From Patella vulgata (lineage: Eukaryota > Mollusca > Gastropoda > Patellidae): a stretch of 64,000 nucleotides of DNA. The stretch covers positions 8,280,613 through 8,344,612 of the forward strand of contig NC_065881.2 in the NCBI RefSeq assembly GCF_932274485.2. The letters run 5' to 3'. The notes beneath the pieces are model-generated. The model saw only the letters and a list, made by a program, of their open reading frames with translations. It did no database searches and was not told the DNA's origin. The translations under genes were made by a program, and so were the position numbers. This document shows, piece by piece, positions 43,035-53,640 of the stretch (the first letter of the stretch is position 1; the number at the start of each line of letters is the position of its first letter).

Positions 43035-43380
43035 CCCCCGTCGGACTGGGGTGGTGTCCTTACTGCGACGCTACGGCGACGGAAAATGGTCGCAGAGCGC
43101 GTCATAATCGCCATAAGCTTGGTTAAAGCGTGGTAACACAACGCCAGATATCGTGCTGTGGTCTCCATAGTCGCCAATGATCGCCGAGTCACGGCGTTTG
43201 TTTTGAGTTCTGCGTTCTGACCTGGAAAGCTGTGAGAACGAGACTTTTTTCAAGTTTGTAATTGTTTGGGACATTTTCTCGCGTTGTGTTCACGTTTGCC
43301 GGCGACCTTGACTCGTGCATTTTCTGGTCGCTGTACGGTCGCAGCAGCGCAGTAAGGGCGCCACCCCGGTCTGACGGGGC
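43035..43380. mobile_element. MITE-G, GC-rich
   Basis: Inverted ends CCCCGTCGGACTGGGGTGG and complement of CACCCCGGTCTGACGGGG extend about 32 bp into GCGCCCTTACTGCG. It is much richer in CpG than its flanks. Only copy in the window; target duplication not clear. Confidence 0.78.
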
Positions 43381-43422
43381 ATAATTTGCCCATATACTGC
43401 TACTTAGCGCACCGGTTATATC

Positions 43423-43806
43423 GCATGTTCCTGAAGCAACGACTGTGAGTTTTACAACAGCGAGTTTTACAACCTCTGGACGTTGCTAGATTACTTTGCA
43501 ATTCCCGAACTTATAGCTACGTTATCTGTAGACTCGTGAACAGTAGCGTCCAATCAGAGGATGTAACATCGCGACCTCCACGGAAACCTTGACTTTGAAC
43601 GAACCTTGAACATGCAACTCGATTATCACAGGTAGACATTTTAGCTTGAAAGGCGAGACTTGGTATTCGCGATGATGGAGGAATCTGATAGGCTCACAAG
43701 TTGGGCTTGTATCCAATCGAAATTAGTGCCGCGATATGTAGGGTATTACGTGAAGGCCTTGATGTAGGTAGTTAAAGCGAGATCAAGCCTTCTACTGAAG
43801 ATGGTT
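43423..43806 (-). repeat. Dispersed repeat F, copy 2
   Basis: Inverse of 10395-10765 with the same landmarks; begins CATGTTCCTGAAGCAACGAC. A short internal duplication (GTTTTACAAC) is present. Confidence 0.78.
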
Positions 43807-43925
43807 ATATTGTATCCATGTAGACATTTCAACGATTACTCTGTTTTTGTTAAAGTAGCAACTGACCAATGTCCGAATTAATATCTGTGTAATCTTTCTA
43901 GACTCTTGACTGGTTGAGTTTGTGC

Positions 43926-44289
43926 CTAAACATACATTATGCAAGTCTATTGCAGGTCCTTCTTTAGGCCTGAAATGTTATCTGAATTATTAATTAGACA
44001 TTAATTAACTTATTCAGACCATAATCAACTCTCAATGTCATCGCTAGCCGGTGATATTTACTGGATTCCAATCCGATCTGCTGCTCAACGCTCATTCATG
44101 ATTAAATCAAAAACTGGATAATCGATACTATTTTTTTTATCATGCTGACTCGAGGCTAGGCAGAGAATTCAATCGCTAAATTCTCGGTTCAGAGTGGATC
44201 AATTTGACTGAAATTTCCAGCAAATTCCCTTCAACTATTATAGTGAGAACTGCCAGATCTTTATCTAATCTCCCATACTGTATCTTTAA
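43926..44289 (-). mobile_element. MITE-A copy 9, complete
   Basis: CTAAACATACATTATGCAAG start and CTCCCATACTGTATCTTTAA end. Confidence 0.85.
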
Positions 44290-44760
44290 TTACTGAGTAA
44301 GGTTCTGTAAGGTAATGCTGTTATGATACCGAAAGTTTAGTATCGGCTGAAAACCGCACCAAGACCAATTTGTAGTACCTGGGAAATGAGAGAGAAAAAG
44401 TTTAGGGTCGGCGATAAGGTCTGTCTGGTAACGATAAACACAAATAATTTTCTTTTTGGCCTAATATATATAGTCCTAGTTATTGTAAACTTTAAATGTA
44501 GTGTTTTCTAGAAATATCTCGCATCTTATTTTAAAATCTACAGGTCGATCAGTAGTCACAAAACACCCCAAAAACCTGAGCATATGAAACCCGAAGCGAA
44601 ATTTCACTGAAGCATTAATATCCCTTGCATATGATTACCATGTATGTATTTAAGCCTTTTGTGATGCATAGATAATAAGATATCGCTTTTCATAAGGTAA
44701 CGCATTGAAAGCGACTAACTTAAACAAGTGTTCGCCTAGTTTAAAGGGGCTGTCCCCGAT
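44290..44760. other. Unannotated spacer
   Basis: No supported feature. GTTTAAAGGGGCTGTCCCCG just before the Tc1 element may be a scrap of a TTTAAA-ended MITE. Confidence 0.4.
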
Positions 44761-44797
44761 ATATACTATTCAAAAAAAGTAGGGGATATTTGATTTT
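44761..44797 (+). repeat. Tc1 element left terminal inverted repeat
   Basis: 37 bp starting ATATACTATTCAAAAAAAG and ending GGATATTTGATTTT; matches the right end base for base. Confidence 0.96.
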
Positions 44798-44979
44798 TAA
44801 GTGTTATTAAAGTCACCTAATGAAACTGACGAAGAAACAAATGACAAAATGAAATGAAGTTCACATTCATCGATTTATTGCAAATGATCGTTAGACTAAG
44901 TAAGGCACAGACTGACCATTATAAGGGTAAAATGATACCCGGGGTCAAACAGCAAAGTTACCACAGCATCACAACCAAG

Positions 44980-45999
44980 TCAGTAACGGGTAAATCCTCC
45001 TCTGTTTGCCAAACAAGCATTGATCCGACGTGGCATACTCCTAATGAGACGTCTAAGGTCATTTTGGTCCAGATTGTCCCATTCCTGTTGCAACGCAGCA
45101 GCAAGTTCTTGGACATTGGCAGGACGTTGTTGACGTTGACGTAACCTCTGTCCAAGCATGTCCCAGACATGCTCGATGGTGGAGAGGTCGGGACTCAGTG
45201 CTGGCCAAGGTAATGTGGTGATGTTCTGTTGTTGGAGGTAAACTGTAACGATCCTGGCCCTGTGACATCTTGCGTTGTCATCCTGGAAGATGAAACGGCG
45301 GCCATGACGTCGTGCGAACGGCACAACATGGACTGCCAAGATGTTGTCCCGGTAGTACTGGCCTGTAACACGCCCTGCAACAACATGTAAAGCCGTTCTT
45401 CCAGCAACAGTGATGCCTCCCCACACCATAACAGAACCACCCCCAAATCGATCATGTCTGATGACGTTAACGTCTTGGAAGCGCTCGTTTCGACGACGCC
45501 ACACCGTCCTACGTCTGTCCAAAAAATCAACAGTGAACCTTGACTCATCTGAAAACATCACATTGCTCCAGCGTCGATTATCCCAGTGTTGACGATCCCT
45601 ACACCAACGACGTCTTGCCTGAATGTGATGATCTCTCAAACAAGGGATCACGCGAGGACGTCGGGCGCGAAGGTGACCCCTATGCAGTCGATTCCGAATC
45701 GTCTGGCCACTCACTCTCACACCAGTGTCTGTTTGAAGACGAGCGCTGATCTGATTTGCTGTGATGACACGATTTCTCAAGGCCAAGGTACGGATAAATC
45801 GATCCTGGGCTTGAGTTGTCGCCCTTGGTCGACCTGAGCGTGGTCTGTCCTGTACAGATTGTGTATCACGGTATCTGGACCATAGCCTGCTTATGACAGA
45901 CTGAGAAACATTCATCGTCCGCGCCACAACCGCCTGTGTTGTGCCGATCTGTAGCATGCCAAGGGCACGTAACCTTTCATTTTGGGTAAGCCGACGCAT
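44980..45999 (-). CDS. Tc1-type transposase, intact (339 aa)
   Basis: Nuclear DDE transposase that would cut and paste its own element. The N-terminal third has two helix-turn-helix regions (about residues 1-45 and 77-112) joined by a GRPR motif (56-59), the usual inverted-repeat binding module. The catalytic triad is visible: D151 in MFSDESRF, D241 in FQDDNARCHRA and E276 in SPDLSTIEHVWD. There are 34 residues between the second and third, the DD34E spacing of Tc1 elements. Length matches the family (about 340). The start is the first ATG giving a complete N-terminal domain; the stop is TGA at 44980. It is unspliced, about 760 bp from the right element end to the gene's stop-distal side being non-coding is not implied: only about 300 bp separate the start codon from the right inverted repeat. 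Long frames on other strands here are shadows. Function is confident; present activity is inferred. Confidence 0.96.
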   Translation of the reverse strand: MRRLTQNERLRALGMLQIGTTQAVVARTMNVSQSVISRLWSRYRDTQSVQDRPRSGRPRATTQAQDRFIRTLALRNRVITANQISARLQTDTGVRVSGQTIRNRLHRGHLRARRPRVIPCLRDHHIQARRRWCRDRQHWDNRRWSNVMFSDESRFTVDFLDRRRTVWRRRNERFQDVNVIRHDRFGGGSVMVWGGITVAGRTALHVVAGRVTGQYYRDNILAVHVVPFARRHGRRFIFQDDNARCHRARIVTVYLQQQNITTLPWPALSPDLSTIEHVWDMLGQRLRQRQQRPANVQELAAALQQEWDNLDQNDLRRLIRSMPRRINACLANRGGFTRY

Positions 46000-46260
46000 A
46001 TCAAAATTTGTTTTCTGGTCACTAAAACAATTAAACTGATGTTTCCACCCTGGAATTCAATGCCACAATGACTGTAACATTCAAAGTCAGAGTCGTGCAA
46101 ATCTTGGGTTGGACCCCCATGATGATCCCAAGCATCACCTGCATTCCATGCGGTAGCTATTGGTTCGTTTGGGCGTCACATGTAACTGGAAATGTTTCTT
46201 CTGTTAGGTTCTATAGTGACTTTTTTCGTAGTCATTTGCATATTTTAGTATTATGCCCCC

Positions 46261-46297
46261 AAAATCAAATATCCCCTACTTTTTTTGAATAGTATAT
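46261..46297 (-). repeat. Tc1 element right terminal inverted repeat
   Basis: Inverse of 44761-44797 without a mismatch. Confidence 0.96.
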
Positions 46298-46304
46298 TTC
46301 CGAA

Positions 46305-46545
46305 CTGAAATGAAATGGGGTTTAACGTCCTAGTTTTCTGCACCGACCGGGCTAAGGAAGACGGGGATACACCACACAGTGTGCTATGAGGGGCATTGTG
46401 CCCGGACAGCGGCAGTATGGCCTTTTTTAAATTCAAATTCCAACTGTCAAGGGCACTTTTACGGACCCTCGTTTTTTCCTCCCACCCAAACGACTAGTCC
46501 CCCATCCCCGGCCCTGCACTACTGAACAGTAGAAACCACGCTGGT
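46305..46545 (-). mobile_element. SINE2, 5' truncated, diverged
   Basis: GAAATGAAATGGGGTTTAACG to GTAGAAACCACGCTGG. The body has a deletion around the CACGTAAAAGATCCC segment. Confidence 0.8.
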
Positions 46546-46587
46546 ATAACAGGAAACTTTTAGGGATACTTGTTTGAACAAATATAA

Positions 46588-46851
46588 GGGGGGGGGGGTG
46601 GATGGCCGAATGTTTAGCGCGTGTGCATTGTATCATAAAGCCTGTCATTGAGTCAACTGGCGGGGTTTCGATTCCTCCATTGTACGTGACAAGGAGTATG
46701 GTCGCTTGTCCAACCTCGTGGGCTTTCTCCAGGGCCTCCGGTTTCCTCCCACTGCTAAAAAAAACCCTTAGAGCAAGCAAATTATATAAATAAAATTGAA
46801 CCATATGTTAGTCCTGAAATGACCTAGTTTGTGTCGAGTAAACGTTAAACC

Positions 46852-46892
<41 letters not shown>

Positions 46893-47108
46893 TTATGAAA
46901 TTTAGCTGGCGTGGTTTCGATTCCTCCGTTCTACGTGACAAGGAAAGTCACCTTTCCAACCTCGTGGGTTTTCTCCGGGTCCTCCGGTTTTCTCCCACTG
47001 CTAAAAACCCCTACGCGCAAGCAAATTATTGAAATAAAATTGAACCGTATGTTAGTCCTGAAATGACCTAGTTTGTGTCGAGTGTACGTTAATCCCCATT
47101 TCTCTCTC
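46588..47108 (+). mobile_element. Tandem SINE1 pair
   Basis: A full SINE1 (46588-46889, poly-G start, GGATGGCCGAATGTTTAGCG, ends in (CT)n) is followed by a 5'-truncated SINE1 (46890-47108) starting GTTTATGAAATTTAGCTGGC as at 41165. Confidence 0.87.
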
Positions 47109-47110
47109 TA

Positions 47111-47449
47111 TGTATATATATTACAGGTAACTACTTATACATGTCTAAACAAATATCTAGGTATATAGGTAACACACAGGTTAACTTACACCGTTCATGT
47201 TTGTCCTATATTCTTATTGAGATAAGATATTTAACTAAAATACACAACAAGCCTAATTAGTTGTGATAGAACTATTTATATTTAAGATAGGTAAATAAAA
47301 AAAATGGATGAATGTTCTTATGGGTAATTAACCATGAGTTTCAACAGAATCTTGTAATTGCTATATATATTTAAAAGTTTCTAAATTCAACTCACATGAT
47401 TATATACCAAGAAATACTAAGATTTGACTGGAACAATCTATATTTTAAT
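47111..47449. other. Unannotated AT-rich spacer
   Basis: No supported feature. Confidence 0.4.
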
Positions 47450-47689
47450 CAGGGGCGGATCCAGGATTTTCAGAAAGGGAGGGGGTGGCGTGCTGCCCCC
47501 ACATGGGAGTGCGAAGCCCGGCCCTCGGTTTTCGGACTGACGGGCAATCAACCAAGTCACCAACCGGCTCGTTTCGGAGTAAATTACGACGGGGATCACT
47601 ACCATTTTTAAGTATATTTGTTCTCCTTTCCCGCGAATTGTTCGCCACCGCAAAAAATGCCCCCACTCCCCCCGCTGGATCCGCACCTG
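47450..47689 (-). mobile_element. hAT-like non-autonomous element (GGATCCAG termini), copy 2
   Basis: Ends CAGGGGCGGATCCAGG and CTGGATCCGCACCTG. It shares GGCGTGCTGCCCCC, CGGACTGACGGGC and TTGTTCGCCACCGCAAAAAA with the copy at 14906, in opposite orientation. Flanks TTTTAAT and TTAATTAG match only partly. Confidence 0.75.
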
Positions 47690-47814
47690 TTAATTAGTCT
47701 ACATTTACATATTTGCCAAGATCTTTCCGCCTTACGGATGTTCAAAAGACAATAACGTCGCTTAGTTACATAATAGACGTATAGGGCCGAAAGATCTGAG
47801 TATTTTTTGAGATT

Positions 47815-48013
47815 ATTCCCATTATCACGATTCGTGCTGCGATTGAAATCGTGGTTTTAATCGTGGAGTGATCGTGGTGATCCTATCAAGTATCATCATA
47901 TATTAAGGTCAGTCGTAGCAATCGTGTCGTATCGAAACGTATCCGAATGTATCGGCACGTTCTAGATCGTGGACTCAATAGGAACACTCCTAACGTAACG
48001 CATCGCACGGCAG
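47815..48013 (+). mobile_element. MITE-D copy 2, left-truncated
   Basis: CACGATTCGTGCTGCGATTG AAATCG to GGGAACCTAGCAT. A SINE2 head follows at once. Confidence 0.78.
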
Positions 48014-48297
48014 TGGGAACCTAGCATCAGTGGGTAAGACGTTGGCTCGCTAACGTGGAGGCCCCGTGTGCGATCCAGGTGTTGGCCGTGAAAGTTTATC
48101 GCGATTTTCCGTTGTGGTTTCCCCTTGTCAGGGGAGCAGAACAGAGGGCCTGGCATGGGGTAATGTCTAGTTGTCGGTTGGGATTAATAACCGAGGTCCC
48201 CTGTACACATTGGCGTGCACGTAAATGATCCCTTGAAATTTGAAATTCGAAAAAGAGTAGGCGAAACGCAGCTGTCCGGGCAAAATTTTCCTCATAA
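48014..48297 (+). mobile_element. SINE2, 3' truncated
   Basis: AGTGGGTAAGACGTTGGCTC head to GGCAAAATTTTCCTCATAAG; the GGACGTTAAACC end is absent. Confidence 0.8.
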
Positions 48298-48352
48298 GTG
48301 ATAGAACTGGTCGATAAGTGTTATAGAACTGATAAGTGATATACAATTGTTA

Positions 48353-48510
48353 AGTGATATGGGGTTTAACGTCCTACTGTTCTGCTATGCTAATGAAGAC
48401 GGGCATATAGTGATCTATGAGGGAAAGTTTGCTCGAACAAATATATCTGTCGAGTGGACGTTACCCTCCCTCTCTCTCTCTCTCTCTCTCTCCCTCTCTC
48501 TCTCTCTTAA
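48353..48510. mobile_element. SINE2 tail fragment fused to SINE1 tail
   Basis: Reverse SINE2 (ATGGGGTTTAACGTCCTACT to AGTTTGCTCGAACA, 48357-48438) joins a forward SINE1 end (CTGTCGAGTGGACGTTACCC and (CT)n). Confidence 0.78.
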
Positions 48511-48557
48511 TATATCTGAAAATATGTTTGATAATATTCACCGATCGCCATACTCTC

Positions 48558-49646
48558 TTAAAGATACATCATGAGAGTTGGCCATTCTTGCTGAATGGTT
48601 AGCGTGCGCGCGCTGTATCATAAAATCTGTCATTGAGTCGACTGGCGTGGTTTCGAATCCCCGGTTGTACGTGACAAGGAGTAGGGTCGCCTGTCCAACC
48701 TCGTGGGTTTTCTCCGGGTCCTCCGGTTTCCTCCCACTGCTAAAGACCCCTACGCGCAAGCGAATTATTGTAATAAAAAATTAAACCATATGTTAGTCCC
48801 GAAATGACCTAGTTTGTGTCGAGTGGACGTTAAACCCCATTTCTCTCTTTCTCTCTTGCTATAACAGTTCAAAAATAGATGATGAAAGAAGAATATATTG
48901 GAAATTTCAGTCAAATTACTTTATTCTGAACATAATTATCACCAGTGTAATTTTTGATTAGAAATGGGATTGCATTTCATCTTCACCGATTCTTAGTATG
49001 GCCGATCGTTTGATTGACAGGCGTTAACTTGTGTTTTACCTTTTTAGATTTTTATAACAATTGGACAACATGAGTGAGAGGGTAAATTTTCATTCTTACT
49101 TGTATTTTGGGCATGCATTAAATCAATTGAATATAGGACATAATATTATAATACAATTATGATAAATATATAGGTATAGCCTTCACCAGTAGCAGTGGCG
49201 TCGTGCCTATTGGTGAAATAAAATATTTTTTATTGATATTATTAAGACGGAAGAAATGTCCGTCTGTATTAGCCATCACACGGTCTCCAGGAATTGTATA
49301 ATTTGTCATTATCTGTGTTTAGTTTATTGCACTTTAAATAGTTTAGATGTCATTTGTTAAGGCATCGCTCAACACCGGCCTCGCTTCGTACACTCTATCA
49401 TTTAGCCTCGATCCGGGAGTATGACGTCAACGTAACGGTTAATCTCCGCTCACGACGCCATTTAAAATTAAATCAGTCAACGAAATCCCGTTTAAATCCA
49501 AGCTGAATCCAAGCCATCCGTGGGTCTACAGAGTTGATTTTGTGCTTGTTGTGTAAATAAAGATCTAATTTATAATTTCTATGACATCTTAAGCATAAAT
49601 AAAGACTTGCAATAATCAGATTTAGCTCTTGCATAATGTATGTTTA
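48558..49646. mobile_element. MITE-A copy 10, long form, split by a SINE1
   Basis: TTAAAGATACATCATGAGAG left end, GCATAATGTATGTTTAA right end. The interior is longer than in other copies (CAGTCAAATTACTTTATTC, then about 400 bp of extra sequence, then CTTGCAATAATCAGATTTAG). The 48 bp to the left (AATATATCTGAAAATATG to CGCCATACTCTC) recur to the right (49644-49691), much longer than a normal target duplication. Confidence 0.72.
48593..48853 (+). mobile_element. SINE1, near full length, nested in MITE-A
   Basis: GAATGGTTAGCGTGCGCGCG head, intact B box GTGGTTTCGAATCCCCGG, tail CCCCATTTCTCTC. TCTTGCT occurs at both junctions (48586-48592, 48854-48860). Confidence 0.88.
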
Positions 49647-49691
49647 ATATATCTGGAAATATGTTTGATCATATCCACCGATGGCCATACT

Positions 49692-50064
49692 TTCACTTTA
49701 AGTTAGCTGGTCTGTATACACATTCAAAGAAAGCGCCATGAGGCCTGTCTGTTAATACTTAATATACAGGTAGTTTAATATATCATCCATACAGGTACTT
49801 AGCTAATTAACTTTAATATATCATCTATACAGGTACTTACCTAGCTAATTAACTTTAATATAATTAAGTAAGAGAGCGAACAACGCAAAGATTCTATTTG
49901 TTGAAGATTTAATGTTTTATTAAATGAAAATCTCTTGGAATACCACAGAGTCTAATCAAAATTAAAATTACAAGGAATGGCTAACATTCTTGGAAACGAT
50001 ATTTATAAGTAGGGCTAATGTTTATGCTTGTTTATGTGCCCTATTTATTCTAGTTATTATATTG
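49692..50064. other. Unannotated spacer
   Basis: A short duplication, ATATATCATCTATACAGGTA CTTA, occurs twice at about 49780-49860. Nothing else seen. Confidence 0.4.
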
Positions 50065-50706
50065 TTTAAAGGAGCTAAATCTCTATTCGTTGGACCCTAG
50101 AAAAGGACACAAATGGTTTACGAGAGAGAGTAATGTGGTTTAACGCCCACTCGACACAAACTACGCCATTTCGGGACTAATATACCGTTCAATTTTATTT
50201 CCATAATTCGCTTGTGCGTAGGGGTCTTTAGCAGTGGGAGGAAACCGGAGGACCCGGAGAAAACCCACGAGGTTGGACAGGCGACCCTACTCCTTGTCAC
50301 GTACAACCGGGGTATCGAAACGACGTCAGTTGACTCAATGACAGACTTTATTATGCAACGTGCACGCGTTCCACGGCCGACTGTTTATATCTAGTCTTTA
50401 GGACCGACTGTTTATATCTACGCTCTACCACCGACTGGTACAGCGCGCACGTGCTAACCATTCATCCCCCCCCCCACACACATACACAATCATACCAAAT
50501 GGGTCGCAACGCATATAATAATGTAATATGAATGTATATAAACTGATTTACATTCAATCGTTTCTGTTTTTACTGTAATTTCTAATCAGGTATGTTCAGC
50601 GAATACACGAAGAACCCAACTTAAATGGCAATCTTTGGCGTATAGTTATTCCAGTCTACACCCGTAGTATTCTCCTGTTGGATATGTTTAGCCTCATTCG
50701 TCGGTG
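50065..50706 (+). mobile_element. MITE-B copy 5, split by a SINE1, right-truncated
   Basis: TTTAAAGGAGCTAAATCTCT and CCTAGAAAAGGACACAAATGG stop at about 50116; AAATGGGTCGCAACGCATAT resumes at about 50497. AAATGG is repeated at the junctions. Confidence 0.8.
50126..50490 (-). mobile_element. SINE1, nested in MITE-B, with satellite insert in its head
   Basis: Body normal to ATGCAACGTGCACGCGTTCC. Then 50374-50437 hold two inverse units of the 5.8-kb satellite, and the head repeats as TACAGCGCGCACGTGCTAAC CATTC. The anticodon-arm part is thus present twice around the insert. Confidence 0.85.
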
Positions 50707-50921
50707 GTTGGGGCTTGTCCTCAAGCGCTACTGATCTTCTTGTTGGTGTTCTTCGCGGCTCTTAAAACAAAACCCCTAAAATTCCCTCAATTTAATTTTG
50801 GTTGAAATGAAACTGGCCATGCTCGCTTCTTTGAAAATTTCACATCCATTGCCCGACTTCGCCTTTCACAATTCCAAGATGGCTGCCATGACGTCATACT
50901 CAGTTCCGTGTCCTTAGGTTC

Positions 50922-51160
50922 ACCTGTCTGTAGATAACGTAGCTATAAATCGGGAATTGTGAAGTAATCTAGCAACGCCAAATTGTTGTAAAACTCGCAG
51001 TCCTTGGTTCAGGAATATGTTCTATGCGGGAATTTGATTCTGAATGTTTCTAGATTTCGACAGATACACAAGCAGCTAGCAGCTATTCTTCTCAACTGTT
51101 TCTAAAGATTTAAAGAGATTTTCTCCAGAATCCCAGCAAGGTCTTACCTTGCTTTTATAA
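50922..51160 (+). repeat. Dispersed repeat F, copy 3, partial
   Basis: GTCTGTAGATAACGTAGCTA, AAACTCGCAGTCCTTGGTTC and TTTCTAGATTTCGACAGATA. Confidence 0.75.
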
Positions 51161-51510
51161 GGTTTTGATGAAAAGGGAATTAACTCTGTAGTAATTAATA
51201 GGGTTCATCCTAATAACCAGAGTGACAGTTGAGAGCGGAAACGCCAATAATTCAGGACGTAGATTTTGTGGGGGATCCTTATTAACGTACTACTAATGGT
51301 ATATAAGGGATCCCGGGTTTTTGGTCCATCAGGGCAACTAGGCGTTTTGTCTTGGTTTTATTTTTTGGCTAACGAACCTCCAGAAATATATAGACACGCT
51401 TTTACCAGGGGTATGATCATTGGGAGATGCTAATTTAGGGCCGGGTGGGGAGTTTCGGGTTTTTCCAGAGCACAACATGGCCGCCTTTTATAAATGAGTA
51501 TTTTTGTGGG
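51161..51510. other. Unannotated spacer with SINE2-like traces
   Basis: GGGATCCCGGGTTTTTGGTC CATCAGG GCAACTAGGCG (51307-51340) faintly resembles the SINE2 body. No other feature. Confidence 0.35.
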
Positions 51511-51514
51511 GAAT

Positions 51515-51606
51515 ACTAATCCGAACTCATGGCGTGATTTCGATTTCCCACTTGTAGGGTCGGCCTGTCCAAGCTCTTGTGTTTTCTCAAGCCCCTCCCC
51601 CGTCAC

Positions 51607-51647
<41 letters not shown>

Positions 51648-51776
51648 CTTCCTTATGTGATGACCCTTTCCCGCAAGCGAATTATTGAAATAAAATTTAA
51701 CCATGTTGGTCCCGAAGTGACCTAGTTTGTGTCGAGTGGCCGTTATACCTCCCCCCTCTCTCTCTCTCTGATATCC
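51515..51776 (+). mobile_element. SINE1, degenerate, with internal CT microsatellite
   Basis: GGCGTGATTTCGATTTCCC, core disrupted by C-run and (CT)n at 51608-51642, then GCAAGCGAATTATTGAAATA and GTGGCCGTTATACC with a second (CT)n. Confidence 0.8.
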
Positions 51777-51972
51777 TATGCCAAATATATTCATATTGTA
51801 ACACTCCCTTTAATAACTCATATTACTTTACTTATAATATAATTATTTCGGGATGAAATAACATGGTAACCATCTCCTGTTACACCGGTTATTTATATAT
51901 CACTACACTATCCTTAATCTAAACATCTTTTATACATGGTTGTGAAATAGTATATACTTTTTTATTAAAGGA

Positions 51973-52341
51973 GGGAGCCACGGTGGCTAGGTGGTTAAGA
52001 CGCTGGCTCGCTAGCCTGGAGGTCGGGTGTTCCATCCCTGCATTGGCCGAGAAAGTTCATCTGGATTTTCCGACGTGGTTTCCCCTTGTCAGTGGTGCAG
52101 AACGGAGGGCCGGACAAGGACAGCTGTCTAGTCCTTCGGATGAGACGAAAAACCGAGGTCCCTTGTATACATTAGAATGCACGTAAAAGATCCCTTGGCA
52201 GTTGGAATTCGATATAAGAGTAGGCGATAGTGCCGCTGCCCGGGCAAAATTTCCCTCATAGCACACTGTATGGCGTATGCCCGTCTTCATTAGCCCAGTA
52301 TAGGAGCAGAACAGTAGGACGTTAAACCCCATTTCATTTCA
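51973..52341 (+). mobile_element. SINE2, full length, with 13-bp TSD
   Basis: TTTTATTAAAGGA flanks it at 51960-51972 and 52342-52354. Head GGGAGCCACGGTGGCTAGGT, B box GTGTTCCATCCC (one change), complete V-like body and (ATTTC)n. Confidence 0.93.
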
Positions 52342-52411
52342 TTTTATTAAAGGACATTGACTTGGTGTACACATCCTGTATACATGCATAACCGCAGTAC
52401 CGGATCTAGAG

Positions 52412-52658
52412 GTGGGTTGACAAGGAGTAGGGTCGCCTGTTCAACCTCGTGGTTTTTCTCCGGGTCCTCCGGTTGTACGTGACAAGGAGTAGGGTCGCCT
52501 GTCCAACCTCGTGGGTTTTCGCCGGGTCCTCCGGTTTCCTCTCACTGCTAAAGACCCCTACACGCAAGCGAATTATTAAAATGATATAAACCAGACGTTA
52601 GTCCCGAAATGACCTAGTTTGTGTCGAGTGGACGTTAAACCCCATTTCTCTCTCTCTA
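52412..52658 (+). mobile_element. SINE1, 5' truncated, internal 66-bp duplication
   Basis: TGACAAGGAGTAGGGTCGCC to TCCGGGTCCTCCGG occurs twice in tandem before the normal 3' half. Confidence 0.85.
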
Positions 52659-52808
52659 GAGGTGGGGGTGGGGGTGGGCTGGGGGTTGGTGGGCGTGGGG
52701 AAAATGTATAATTAAAGTTGCTGATTTTATTCTTCCTGTGCACAGACAATGTGTTATACCAGAATTAATTTTTATTATGTTGTATAAATTCCGGAAAGAG
52801 GGCATTCG

Positions 52809-53640
52809 TGAAAGGAAATGGGGTTTAACGTCCCACTCTTCTGCTCCGACTGGGATAATGAGGCGCAGAACGGAGGGCTTGGCAAGGACAGCTGTCTGTT
52901 CGTTTGGATGGTTCGAAAAACTGAGGTCCCGTGTACACATTGGCGTGCGCGTACAAGATCCCTTTGCAGTTGGAATTCGATATAAGAGTAGGCCTTAGCG
53001 CCGCTGCCTGGACAAAATTTTCCTCATAGCACTGTTACCCCATAGCACACCATATGGCGTATGCCCGTCCTCATTAGCTCAGTCACAGATGAACAGTAGG
53101 ACGTTGAACCGGGTCTAGTCCTTCAGATGATACCAAAAAACCGAGTTCACTTTGGAATTGAATGAATGGTAGGCGTAAACGTGTAGTTTCCCCTTTTCAG
53201 TGGTGGAGGATGGGTGGCGTGCACGTAAAAGAACAATTGACATTTGGAATTCGTCATAAAAGTATGCCGTAACACCACTGCCCTGGCAAAATTCCACTCA
53301 TAACTAACTGCATCATTGTGCCCGTCTTTGTTAACCCGGTTGATGTTGAAAAGTAGGACGTTCAACCTAATTTCATTCCATGGTCAACTCAGTGGTGTAG
53401 GAGGGGAGGACCTGACCAGGACAGCTGTCTAATCGTTCGGATGTCGCGAAAAACCGAGGACCTGTGTACACATTGGCGTGCACGTAAAAGATCCCTTGAC
53501 AGTTGGAATTCGATATAAGAGAAGGCCTTAGTGCCGGTGTCTGAGCAAAATTTCCCTCATAGCACACTGTATGGCGTATGCCCGTCTTCATTAGCCCAGT
53601 CGGAGCAGAACAGTAGGACGTTATACCCCATTTCATTACA
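52809..53640. mobile_element. SINE2 cluster, one inverted piece and three tandem copies
   Basis: A reverse tail fragment (52809-52864) is followed by three forward 5'-truncated copies: 52865-53112, 53113-53386 (diverged) and 53387-53640. Each ends with a form of GGACGTT.AACC near the start of the next. Confidence 0.82.

Larger units (their letters stand above)
44761..46297 (-). mobile_element. Complete Tc1-type DNA transposon
   Basis: A 1.54-kb element bounded by a 37-bp inverted repeat, identical at both ends, and inserted at TA (terminal ATATA overlaps the target duplication). It contains one uninterrupted transposase on the minus strand and nothing else. Subterminal GTCAC-like pieces lie inside both ends. 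Perfect ends and an intact gene indicate a recent insertion that may have been active not long ago. A SINE2 begins only a few bases beyond the right end. Confidence 0.95.

Noticed and set aside
45195-45837. Several frames of 60-117 residues overlapping the transposase
   Set aside because: Shadows of the Tc1 transposase in other frames.
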